Shown here: piece by piece, positions 41,889-49,625 of the stretch
How the letters are laid out: each line of letters begins with the position of its first letter
Position numbering within the stretch: position 1 is the first letter of the stretch
DNA from: Urechidicola vernalis
GTDB lineage: Bacteria; Bacteroidota; Bacteroidia; Flavobacteriales; Flavobacteriaceae
Length of the DNA stretch: 64,000 nucleotides
Reading direction: 5' to 3'
Assembly: GCF_031846385.1 (NCBI RefSeq)
Contig: NZ_JAVRHV010000008.1
Coordinates: forward strand, 96,519-160,518
Notes under the pieces: model-generated
Databases searched by the model: none
What the model saw: only the letters and a program-made list of their open reading frames with translations
What the model was told of the DNA's origin: nothing
Program-made: the position numbers and the translations under genes

Positions 41889-43070
41889 ATGATCCAACCA
41901 ATTTCCATTACTGCATTATCATCTATTTCTCCATTAGGAATTTCTTCTAATAATGTTTGGACTAATTATTTAAAAGAGAATCATCATTTTTCTAAAAGAA
42001 AATTTAATGGTGTGAATACCTATGTTGCCGATTTATCAGAGGAGGTGGAACAGCAAATAGGAATTTTAAAAAAATCAGATAAACACTATAAAGATTTAGA
42101 TAAATCTGTTTTGATGGCTATTATAGCTGCAAGAAATACCGTTGCACATTTAAATTGGAAAGAAGGAGATTTTGGAGTCAATATTGGTTCTTCTCGCGGG
42201 GCAACAGAATTGTTTGAAAAATACCATCAAGACTATTTGCAGAGAGGGAAAACAGAAACCTTAAGTTCTCCAACAACGACTTTAGGAAATATCTCTTCAT
42301 GGATTGCTCATGATTTGCAATCTCAAGGACCAACAATCAGCCATTCAATTACCTGCTCAACAGCATTGCATTCCGTTTTAAATGGAGTAGCATGGATCAA
42401 TTCGGGAATGTCAGAGAAGTTCTTGGTGGGTGGGAGTGAAGCCCCATTGACCGATTTTACAATTGCTCAAATGAAGGCGTTAAAAATTTACGCACCATGT
42501 CACACTGAGCTTGTCGAAGTGAAGTCAAGAGTACAGTATCCTTGTAAAACACTTGATTTTTCTAAAAAGAAAAACAGTATGATTTTAGGAGAAGGAGCTT
42601 GCGTGTTGGCCTTGGAAAAAGGAAAACAAAAGAATGCACTAGGTATTATAGAAGGGATCGGATATGCAACAGAAATACTAGAACATAATATTTCCATTTC
42701 AGACGATGCAATTTGTTTTCAAAAATCTATGAAAATGGCCATGAAAAACATAGATATAAATGAAGTTGACGCCATTGTTATGCATGCGCCAGGAACCTTA
42801 AAAGGAGATACTTCAGAGTATAAAGCCATTCAAAAAGTTTTTGGTAATGGCATGCCTGTACTTACTTCTAACAAATGGAAGATTGGGCATACTTTTGGAG
42901 CTTCTGGAGCCCTGAGTTTAGAATTGGCTATATTGATGCTCGAACATCAAGAATTTATTGGAATACCATTTTTAGAAAATCAAAAAGAGCCGAAAAAATT
43001 AAATAAGATTTTGGTAAACGCAGTCGGATTTGGAGGGAATGCGGTGAGTATTTTAGTTTCGAAGGAATAG
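41889..43070 (+). CDS. Beta-ketoacyl-ACP synthase-like protein in the biotin locus
   Basis: A 393-aa condensing enzyme of the KAS I/II type with a complete Cys-His-His triad: Cys156 in ITCSTALHS, His299 in MHAPGTLKGD and His334 in GHTFGASGALSLE. KAS enzymes extend acyl-ACP chains; KAS III (FabH) would have a Cys-His-Asn set, so this is not a starter enzyme. Located between bioA and bioB, it may help build the pimeloyl precursor, because no bioC, bioH, bioW or bioI is seen in the window. Residues 204-214 (CHTELVEVKSR) are the translation of a REP-like palindrome in a surface loop before the GEGA motif. The role in biotin synthesis is inferred. Confidence 0.88.
   Translation: MIQPISITALSSISPLGISSNNVWTNYLKENHHFSKRKFNGVNTYVADLSEEVEQQIGILKKSDKHYKDLDKSVLMAIIAARNTVAHLNWKEGDFGVNIGSSRGATELFEKYHQDYLQRGKTETLSSPTTTLGNISSWIAHDLQSQGPTISHSITCSTALHSVLNGVAWINSGMSEKFLVGGSEAPLTDFTIAQMKALKIYAPCHTELVEVKSRVQYPCKTLDFSKKKNSMILGEGACVLALEKGKQKNALGIIEGIGYATEILEHNISISDDAICFQKSMKMAMKNIDINEVDAIVMHAPGTLKGDTSEYKAIQKVFGNGMPVLTSNKWKIGHTFGASGALSLELAILMLEHQEFIGIPFLENQKEPKKLNKILVNAVGFGGNAVSILVSKE
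42498..42530. repeat. REP-like palindrome translated inside the ketoacyl synthase gene
   Basis: TGTCACACTGAGCTTGTCG followed by AAGTGAAGTCAAGA. CACT and AGTG form the stem around GAGCTTGTCGA. It is read in frame and yields CHTELVEVKSR in the protein. Confidence 0.78.
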
Positions 43071-43084
43071 TTAATTTAGCATTT

Positions 43085-43474
43085 ATGAAAAAATTAAGTT
43101 TAATCATTATTCTAGCCCTTTTGGTTGTGTCGTGTATGGATTCTAAAAATCAGCATGAAAACTTCAATGGGATTTGGAGCGATTGTAATGGTGAAAATTT
43201 TGACAATTGTTATGCTGTATTTTCAACTATTGGAGATAGCATTCACATGGGACATTATATAGAATTTAAAGGAGAATCTTTTTTTGAATCCGGATCTGGA
43301 ATTATTAAAGGAGATTCCATTATTTATCATGTAGATGTTATTAAGCCCATTGAGGCTTGGGGCCCCGATGGAGGGACACATTATTTAAAATTAAGCAAAG
43401 ATAAAAACACCTTAGAGGGAATTTTTATAACAGATAGCGGTAATAAAGGACCACTGATTTTTAAAAGAAGATAA
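43085..43474 (+). CDS. Hypothetical lipoprotein in the biotin locus
   Basis: A 129-aa protein with a lipoprotein signal (MKKLSLIIILALLVVSC) and a small all-beta body (NFNGIWSDCNGENFDNCYAV, then strands around GESFFESGSGIIKGDSIIYH). It lies 14 nt after the ketoacyl synthase gene and 37 nt before bioB. I do not recognise a family beyond a lipocalin-like or DUF-type beta barrel appearance, and no link to biotin is evident besides position. Confidence 0.75.
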   Translation: MKKLSLIIILALLVVSCMDSKNQHENFNGIWSDCNGENFDNCYAVFSTIGDSIHMGHYIEFKGESFFESGSGIIKGDSIIYHVDVIKPIEAWGPDGGTHYLKLSKDKNTLEGIFITDSGNKGPLIFKRR

Positions 43475-43484
43475 TCATTTTCCT

Positions 43485-43492
43485 TATTTTTG
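43485..43492 (+). promoter_or_regulatory. Putative -7 box (TATTTTTG) for bioB
   Basis: Exact TAnnTTTG match 19 nt upstream of the bioB ATG, suggesting that bioB can be transcribed independently of the upstream biotin genes. Confidence 0.5.
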
Positions 43493-43511
43493 ACCCATCA
43501 AATCAAACGAT

Positions 43512-44612
43512 ATGAGTGTACAAAGACACGACTGGACGAAAGAAGAAATATTAGCCATTTATAACAAACCAATGATGGAGTTGTTATATGACGCGGCAAC
43601 CGTACATAGAAAAAACCACGATCCAAATGTGGTACAAGTTTCAACGTTATTATCGATTAAAACAGGTGGTTGTTCGGAAGACTGTGGCTATTGCCCACAG
43701 GCTGCACGTTATCACACAGGTGTAAAAGGTAATGACTTAATGAGTGTTGAAGAGGTTAAGCAAAAAGCATTACAGGCAAAGGCTGGAGGAAGTTCTAGAG
43801 TTTGTATGGGTGCAGCTTGGAGAAATGTAAAAGACGGACCAGAATTTGACGAAGTTTTGGAAATGGTTCGTGGAATTAACAAACTAGACATGGAGGTTTG
43901 TTGTACCTTAGGTATGATAACTGAAAATCAAGCAAAACGTTTGGCCGAAGCCGGGTTGTATGCTTATAATCACAATTTAGATTCTTCTGAAGAATATTAT
44001 AAGGAGGTAATTTCTACACGAGGATATCAAGACAGATTAGACACTATTGATAATGTGCGTAAAACAAATGTAACTGTTTGTTCTGGTGGAATTATTGGTA
44101 TGGGAGAAAATATTGAGGATAGAGCGGGGATGCTAGTTGCATTGTCAACTTTAAATCCACAACCGGAATCTACTCCTATCAATGCATTGGTGGCAGTAGA
44201 AGGAACGCCTTTAGAAGAGGAAAAGCCAGTAGAGATTTGGGAAATGATTCGAATGGTAGCAACTACTAGAATTGTTATGCCAGAGACTCAAGTAAGATTA
44301 TCGGCAGGTAGAACTCAGATGAGTAAAGAAGGGCAAGCGATGTGTTTCTTTGCAGGAGCAAATTCAATTTTCGCAGGAAATAAATTATTAACGACTCCTA
44401 ATCCGGATGTAGATGAGGATATGAAATTATTTAATTTGTTAGGAATGAATCCTCAAAAGCCATTTACTAAAAAAGTGCAACCGCAATCGGTTGAGGCAAA
44501 GGATTCTGAATATCAATCTTTAGGTGAAAAGCCAAAATGGACAAGACCTGAGCATAAGATTGAAAGAAATGAAGCAGCAAAAGAAAAAGGGAAAGAACTA
44601 AGAAATGCTTAG
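43512..44612 (+). CDS. bioB: Biotin synthase BioB
   Basis: BioB inserts sulfur into dethiobiotin by radical SAM chemistry. The 366-aa protein has the radical SAM cluster in CSEDCGYC (Cys54, Cys58, Cys61), MGAAWRNVKDG, the AGLYAYNHNLD segment, the [2Fe-2S] ligand Cys residues in EVCCTLG and VTVCSGGIIGMGE, and the conserved Arg in ETQVRLSAGR. The C-terminus is extended by about 35 charged residues (from about 330). A bidirectional terminator follows. Secure. Confidence 0.98.
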   Translation: MSVQRHDWTKEEILAIYNKPMMELLYDAATVHRKNHDPNVVQVSTLLSIKTGGCSEDCGYCPQAARYHTGVKGNDLMSVEEVKQKALQAKAGGSSRVCMGAAWRNVKDGPEFDEVLEMVRGINKLDMEVCCTLGMITENQAKRLAEAGLYAYNHNLDSSEEYYKEVISTRGYQDRLDTIDNVRKTNVTVCSGGIIGMGENIEDRAGMLVALSTLNPQPESTPINALVAVEGTPLEEEKPVEIWEMIRMVATTRIVMPETQVRLSAGRTQMSKEGQAMCFFAGANSIFAGNKLLTTPNPDVDEDMKLFNLLGMNPQKPFTKKVQPQSVEAKDSEYQSLGEKPKWTRPEHKIERNEAAKEKGKELRNA

Positions 44613-44631
44613 TGCTTTACTATTATAAAAC

Positions 44632-44662
44632 AAAAAACCCGAAGCAATGCTTCGGGTTTTTT
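44632..44662. terminator. Bidirectional terminator between bioB and rseP
   Basis: AAAAAACCCGAAGC / GCTTCGGGTTTTTT with a 3-nt loop, A-run left and T-run right, between convergent genes. Confidence 0.95.
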
Positions 44663-44679
44663 GTTTGTTATTTTATTTT

Positions 44680-46005
44680 CTAACTCCCTGTAAAGAGTTT
44701 GTAGATATCGTTTCCGTTAGCTAAAATTAAAAGCCCCATTAAAAGAACGAACCCAGTAATTTGCGCATATTCTAAAAATTTATCACTTGGCTTCTTACCA
44801 GTAACCATTTCCCAAAGCGTAAACATTACATGGCCTCCATCTAAAGCAGGAATCGGTAATAAGTTCATAAAACCTAACATGATAGATAAGAATGCTGTAA
44901 TGCCCCAAAAAGCTTTCCAACTCCAAGTAGAAGGGAAAATATTTCCAATAGCAATAAATCCACCTACGCTAGTTGCACCTTTTTTAGTGAAGACATATTT
45001 AAATTGAGTCATATAATCTTTTAAAGTCCAAAAAGCTTTAGAAGTTCCTAAACTTAAACTCTCACCAAAAGAAAAATCTCTTTGTGTTATTATTAAAACA
45101 TCATCAACTTCTGCAAATGGGCCAACACCTAATTTGTTTTCTTCATTTGGAGTAGCAGCAATAGTTTTTTCTGTTCCATTTCTAGAAACGGTTACACTTA
45201 AATCTTCACCTTTATCTACAACTGAAGAAAATTCATCCCAATATTTTATTGGAGCCCCGTTAACAGCAACAATAACATCCCCTTTAAGTAATCCGACTTC
45301 AGCAGCAGGTTTTTCCGGAATAATAGTATCTATAATCGCAGCAAATCTTGGAGAAAAAGGAGTCATTACACCATTTTCCCACATAATTTGACCAATATCA
45401 TTCGGAATACCAACGGTTTCTTTAGAGCCGTCTAAATGCTGAACATCTATAGTAGTAACATCGCGTAAAAACAAGTGCTTGTTTACAACCATTACATCTT
45501 CTAATGGCTCTCCATTCATTTTTAACAATTGATCTCCATCTTGAAATCCATATTGCTTAAATGTTTCGTGAACCGCAAATCCATTTTTCACATCACCAGG
45601 TTTCACTTGTTCTTCACCCCACACAGCAAAAACCATGATGTAGATTAAAAACCCTAAGATGAAGTTAACAACAACACCACCTAACATTATAATTAAACGT
45701 TGCCATGCTGGTTTAGAACGAAATTCCCATGGCTGAGCAGGTTGTTTCATTTGCTCAGTATCCATGCTTTCATCTATCATACCAGATATTTTAACATACC
45801 CTCCAAGTGGTAACCAACCAATTCCATATTCTGTGCCTCCTTTTTTAAAGGAGAATAATTTTTTACCCCAAGCATCGAAAAACAAGTAAAATTTTTCAAC
45901 ACGGGTTTTAAATAATTTCGCAGGAATAAAGTGTCCTAATTCGTGAAGCACTATCAAAAATGACAAGCTTAAAAGGAACTGCGATGCTTTTATCAATATT
46001 TCCAT
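44680..46005 (-). CDS. rseP: RIP metalloprotease RseP (site-2 protease)
   Basis: A 441-aa inner-membrane zinc protease that cleaves transmembrane anti-sigma factors or signal peptides within the membrane. HELGH at residues 21-25 is in the first helix, a PDZ tandem occupies about 125-310 (VGLLKGDVIVAVNGAPI), and the third zinc ligand is in LLPIPALDGGH near residue 395. Length and topology fit RseP/S2P group I. It is divergent from the SCO gene and convergent with bioB; a TACATTTG -7 box lies 29 nt upstream. Confidence 0.95.
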   Translation of the reverse strand: MEILIKASQFLLSLSFLIVLHELGHFIPAKLFKTRVEKFYLFFDAWGKKLFSFKKGGTEYGIGWLPLGGYVKISGMIDESMDTEQMKQPAQPWEFRSKPAWQRLIIMLGGVVVNFILGFLIYIMVFAVWGEEQVKPGDVKNGFAVHETFKQYGFQDGDQLLKMNGEPLEDVMVVNKHLFLRDVTTIDVQHLDGSKETVGIPNDIGQIMWENGVMTPFSPRFAAIIDTIIPEKPAAEVGLLKGDVIVAVNGAPIKYWDEFSSVVDKGEDLSVTVSRNGTEKTIAATPNEENKLGVGPFAEVDDVLIITQRDFSFGESLSLGTSKAFWTLKDYMTQFKYVFTKKGATSVGGFIAIGNIFPSTWSWKAFWGITAFLSIMLGFMNLLPIPALDGGHVMFTLWEMVTGKKPSDKFLEYAQITGFVLLMGLLILANGNDIYKLFTGS

Positions 46006-46034
46006 AAAGTCTCTTTCTTAATCTAAAAAACGCA

Positions 46035-46042
46035 CAAATGTA
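46035..46042 (-). promoter_or_regulatory. Putative -7 box (TACATTTG) for rseP
   Basis: Exact TAnnTTTG match on the minus strand 29 nt upstream of the rseP ATG. Confidence 0.5.
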
Positions 46043-46137
46043 CTATTTTATATACAGCTATGAAACACTCTTTTATGCTTCTTAAAGTATTTAACAATTA
46101 ATTAGTAGGAGTTAGACGAAATACGTTACGATTATTT

Positions 46138-46145
46138 TAAATTTG
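46138..46145 (+). promoter_or_regulatory. Putative -7 box (TAAATTTG) for the SCO gene
   Basis: Exact TAnnTTTG match only 8 nt from the ATG, which predicts an almost leaderless transcript. Confidence 0.45.
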
Positions 46146-46153
46146 CAGTCACG

Positions 46154-46834
46154 ATGAATCTATCTTTTTTTAAAAAATCGCTCCCTACTTTGGTTATCAT
46201 GGCCGTGTTTTCAGTCTTTATGATTTGGGCTATTTATTCTATTTTAAATCCAGATAAACGTTTACCGGTTTTTAATCCTGCCGATGTAAACCCAAGATTG
46301 GTAGATGATGAGGTAAGGCATATAAGAAATGATCATACCATTGCCAATTTTTCATTAATCAATCAAAATGGAGAAAACATAACGCAAGAAGATTATAAGG
46401 ATAAGATTTATGTCGCTGATTTTTTCTTTACACGGTGTCAGACTATTTGTCCGATTATGACCAATAATATGATAAAAGTGCAAGAGGCATTTAAAAATGA
46501 TCCTGATATTATGTTACTGTCACATTCAGTTACTCCCGTTATGGATAGCATTCCGGTTTTACGAGACTATGCCGATATGAAAGGTGTTGACGATAAAAAA
46601 TGGCATGTAACTACTGGAGAAAAAAAGCACATTTATAACTTGGCTCGGAAGAGTTATTTTGCTGTTGTAGATGAAGGAGATGGTGGCGTACAAGATTTTA
46701 TTCACACAGAGAATTTTGTGCTGATAGATAAAAAAAGGCAGATTCGTGGATATTATGATGGAACAAGTTCTGAAGAAATGGAACTGTTAATTCAGGATAT
46801 AAGAATACTTCAAGATCAATTTAAAAAGAAGTGA
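46154..46834 (+). CDS. SCO1/SenC family copper protein
   Basis: A 226-aa membrane-anchored thioredoxin-fold protein that delivers copper or reduces Cys pairs during cytochrome oxidase CuA assembly. One N-terminal helix (about 11-31) is followed by the SCO domain with Cys95-x-x-x-Cys99 in FFTRCQTICP and the third copper ligand His in IHTENFVLID near residue 192. Since NosZ in this genome also has a CuA centre, help with NosZ maturation is possible too; that is inference. Gene is alone, 63 nt before feoA. Confidence 0.94.
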   Translation: MNLSFFKKSLPTLVIMAVFSVFMIWAIYSILNPDKRLPVFNPADVNPRLVDDEVRHIRNDHTIANFSLINQNGENITQEDYKDKIYVADFFFTRCQTICPIMTNNMIKVQEAFKNDPDIMLLSHSVTPVMDSIPVLRDYADMKGVDDKKWHVTTGEKKHIYNLARKSYFAVVDEGDGGVQDFIHTENFVLIDKKRQIRGYYDGTSSEEMELLIQDIRILQDQFKKK

Positions 46835-46866
46835 TAATTGTCACACTTTAGAATGGTTCTAATTAG

Positions 46867-46874
46867 TATATTTG
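46867..46874 (+). promoter_or_regulatory. Putative -7 box (TATATTTG) for feoAB
   Basis: Exact TAnnTTTG match 23 nt upstream of the feoA ATG; its last base starts the GTCTC...GAGAC palindrome. Confidence 0.55.
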
Positions 46875-46891
46875 TCTCCTAATTTAGAGAC
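46874..46891. promoter_or_regulatory. Imperfect palindrome at the feoAB transcription start
   Basis: GTCTCCTAA / TTTAGAGAC has 5-bp perfect outer arms and partial inner symmetry and covers the expected transcription start. It is a candidate repressor site but does not look like the 30355 palindrome. Confidence 0.35.
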
Positions 46892-46897
46892 GACTGC

Positions 46898-47137
46898 ATG
46901 CATACAATTGCAACTTTGCGAAAAGGAGAAAAAGGAATAATTCAAGAATTTGAGATTGAGGCCATTCCTTTAAAATTAGTCGAAATGGGCTGTCTGCCAG
47001 GAAGCGTAGTTGAATTGGTACAATTTGCGCCATTTAACGACCCACTATACATTAATATTGATGGAAGTTATGTGTCGATTCGTAAAGAAACCGCAGTTCA
47101 AATTTCAATTCAAAAAATAGCCGAATCCAATTTATGA
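46898..47137 (+). CDS. feoA: Ferrous iron transport protein A
   Basis: A 79-aa SH3-fold cytoplasmic protein that associates with FeoB. Typical residues: LRKGEKGIIQEF, LKLVEMGCLPGSVVELV and the closing SIRKETAVQI. Its stop overlaps the feoB start by 4 nt (ATGA), so the two are translationally coupled. Secure. Confidence 0.94.
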   Translation: MHTIATLRKGEKGIIQEFEIEAIPLKLVEMGCLPGSVVELVQFAPFNDPLYINIDGSYVSIRKETAVQISIQKIAESNL

Positions 47138-49242
47138 GTACTGAAGTTTTAAAAGTCGCATTAATTGGAAATCCAAATACAGGAAAAACATCGGTTTTTA
47201 ATCACTTAACTGGTCTTAATCAGCAGGTAGGGAATTATCCTGGAATTACCGTTGAGAAGAAAGTAGGTTATTGTAAACTATCTCGCCATAAAAAGGCAAA
47301 AATCATTGATTTACCTGGAACATATAGTCTTAACGCTTCGTCGTTAGATGAAAGTGTGGTGATTGAATTGTTAATGAATAAGAACGATGAAAATTACCCC
47401 GACGTTGCAGTTGTTGTTACTGAAGTTGAGAACTTAAAACGTAATTTATTACTCTTTACACAGATAAAAGATTTAGAGATTCCGACAATCTTGGTTATAA
47501 ACATGTCGGATAGAATGAAACGAAAGGGAATTTCTTTAGATATTCCACTACTTGAAAAAGAACTAAAAACAAAAATTGTTTTAGCAAGTTCTAGAAAGAA
47601 TGAAGGGATTGAAGAATTAAAGAGCACATTGTTAGAGTATCGATCTTTAAACAATGATATATCTTTAGACACCGCCAATATAGATCCTGCCTATTTTAAA
47701 AGGTTGGCAACAACTTTTCCAAATCAATCATTGTACAAATTATGGTTGGTCATAACACAAGATGTCAACTTTGGAAAAATTGATAAGAACCGTATGAGTG
47801 GTGAGTTCTCATTTGAAACCAAATCAAATTCGGAACTCAAAAAATTACAACATAGAGAAACCATTTTACGGTATAAATTTATAAACGACATCCTTAAGAA
47901 AGGTTATACTGTAGATAAGGAAAAGGCGACAGATTTACGAAGTAGATTGGATAAAGTACTTACACATAAAGTATTTGGTTATGTCATTTTCTTTGCGATT
48001 CTATTGTTAATATTTCAAATGCTGTTCGATTGGAGTAGTATTCCAATGGACTTTATTGATGCATCTTTTGCTTCGATGGCCGATTGGGTAAAAGACAATT
48101 TACCAGCAGGTATGTTTACAGATTTATTGGCTGATGGGGTGATTTCCGGTTTAGGCGGAATCGTAATATTTGTTCCTCAAATTGCCTTTCTGTTTTTATT
48201 TATTTCGTTACTTGAGGAGAGTGGTTATATGAGTCGTGTGGTGTTTTTAATGGATAGAACCATGCGAAGATTTGGATTGAGCGGTAAAAGTGTAGTGCCA
48301 TTAATTTCTGGTACAGCATGTGCGATTCCTGCAGTTATGGCTACAAGAAATATTGAGAGTTGGAAAGAACGTTTAATTACTATTTTGGTAACACCGTTTA
48401 CTACATGTTCTGCAAGGTTGCCTGTCTATGCTATTTTAATCGCTTTGGTAATTCCAGATATTCCTGTTCTTGGAATATTTAATGCGCAAGGATTGACATT
48501 AATGTTTATGTATTTATTAGGGTTTGCATCTGCAATTACGGCGGCGTTTATTTTAAATAAAACACTTAAAATTAAAAGCAAGTCATATTTCGTAGTTGAA
48601 ATGCCGAATTATAAGATGCCATTGTTTAAGAATGTTGCCATAAACGTAGTAGAAAAAACAAAAACCTTTTTAGTAGATGCCGGTAAAATAATTCTTTCAA
48701 TTTCAATTATCCTTTGGTTCTTAGCCTCATTTGGACCTGGCGAAAAATTTAACAATGCTGAAGAAATTATTACTGAGAAAGTTGTAAATCAAAATCTTTC
48801 AGAATTAGAGTTAGAAGATAAAATAGCAGCATATAAATTAGAAAATTCTTATATAGGAATTGCAGGGAAGACTATTGAGCCTGTAATTCAACCTTTGGGA
48901 TATGATTGGAAAATAGGAATTGCTTTGATTACTTCTTTTGCAGCCAGAGAGGTCTTTGTTGGAACACTTGCTACAATTTATAGTGTAGGAAGTGCAGATG
49001 AGGAAGATGGAACCATTAAAGAACGAATGGCGGCAGAAACGGACGAAAACGGACTCAAAATATTTAACTTAGCAAGTGGTATCTCTTTATTGTTGTTTTA
49101 TGCTTTTGCAATGCAATGTATGGCAACCTTGGCAATTGTAAAACGAGAAACAAATAGTTGGAGATGGCCAATTGTACAATTGATTGGAATGAGTTCAATT
49201 GCTTATATAGCAGCCTTAATTGCTTTTCAATTATTGAATTAA
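47134..49242 (+). CDS. feoB: Ferrous iron transport protein B
   Basis: The inner-membrane Fe2+ permease with a cytosolic G-protein domain. In 702 aa: G1 GNPNTGKTS (residues 12-20), G3 DLPGTYSL, G4 NMSD, then the membrane part with two gate regions, including SGTACAIPAVMATRNIE and TTCSARLPVY with conserved Cys. FeoB here lacks the fused C-terminal Cys-rich tail; the small Cys-rich partner is encoded elsewhere at 38404. Secure. Confidence 0.97.
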   Translation: MSTEVLKVALIGNPNTGKTSVFNHLTGLNQQVGNYPGITVEKKVGYCKLSRHKKAKIIDLPGTYSLNASSLDESVVIELLMNKNDENYPDVAVVVTEVENLKRNLLLFTQIKDLEIPTILVINMSDRMKRKGISLDIPLLEKELKTKIVLASSRKNEGIEELKSTLLEYRSLNNDISLDTANIDPAYFKRLATTFPNQSLYKLWLVITQDVNFGKIDKNRMSGEFSFETKSNSELKKLQHRETILRYKFINDILKKGYTVDKEKATDLRSRLDKVLTHKVFGYVIFFAILLLIFQMLFDWSSIPMDFIDASFASMADWVKDNLPAGMFTDLLADGVISGLGGIVIFVPQIAFLFLFISLLEESGYMSRVVFLMDRTMRRFGLSGKSVVPLISGTACAIPAVMATRNIESWKERLITILVTPFTTCSARLPVYAILIALVIPDIPVLGIFNAQGLTLMFMYLLGFASAITAAFILNKTLKIKSKSYFVVEMPNYKMPLFKNVAINVVEKTKTFLVDAGKIILSISIILWFLASFGPGEKFNNAEEIITEKVVNQNLSELELEDKIAAYKLENSYIGIAGKTIEPVIQPLGYDWKIGIALITSFAAREVFVGTLATIYSVGSADEEDGTIKERMAAETDENGLKIFNLASGISLLLFYAFAMQCMATLAIVKRETNSWRWPIVQLIGMSSIAYIAALIAFQLLN

Positions 49243-49257
49243 AAGAGTATTGTAATT

Positions 49258-49521
49258 ATGGAATTTAATATAGAAATAATAGGATTACTAGCCGCTGTTT
49301 TAACCACGTCTTCATTTGTGCCACAAGCCTTTAAAATATGGCATACTAAAGAAGTTAAGGATGTTTCTTTAACAATGTATATTGCTATGTTTATTGGTAT
49401 TTGTTTGTGGTTTTATTATGGTGTGCATATTGATAGTTTATCTATAATTCTTGCAAATTTAGCCTCTGGAATTATTGTATTGAGTATTCTCTTTTTTAAG
49501 GTGCGCTACACTAAAAAATAA
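49258..49521 (+). CDS. SemiSWEET family transporter
   Basis: An 87-aa protein with three transmembrane helices and the PQ-loop motif in TTSSFVPQAFKIWHTKEVKDVS (Pro-Gln about residues 22-23). SemiSWEETs dimerise to form sugar uniporters. It starts 15 nt after feoB, so it may be co-transcribed with it, but a functional tie to iron is not evident. The sugar is unknown. Confidence 0.92.
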   Translation: MEFNIEIIGLLAAVLTTSSFVPQAFKIWHTKEVKDVSLTMYIAMFIGICLWFYYGVHIDSLSIILANLASGIIVLSILFFKVRYTKK

Positions 49522-49533
49522 TGAACTGATGTC

Positions 49534-49551
49534 CGAGATGGCTGCATCTCG
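49534..49551. repeat. Palindrome downstream of the SemiSWEET gene
   Basis: CGAGATG-GCTG-CATCTCG is a perfect 7-bp stem with a 4-nt loop, followed by ACAAGCTCATTG. The flanking ACAAGCTCA resembles the inverted core of the interspersed palindromes (TGAGCTTGT). It may end transcription of the feo-SemiSWEET unit. Confidence 0.55.
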
Positions 49552-49625
49552 ACAAGCTCATTGTTTTTTGCAAATTGCTAAATGGCCTTGGTTAATTTTA
49601 TTATTTTTACCTAAATGTTCGTTAC

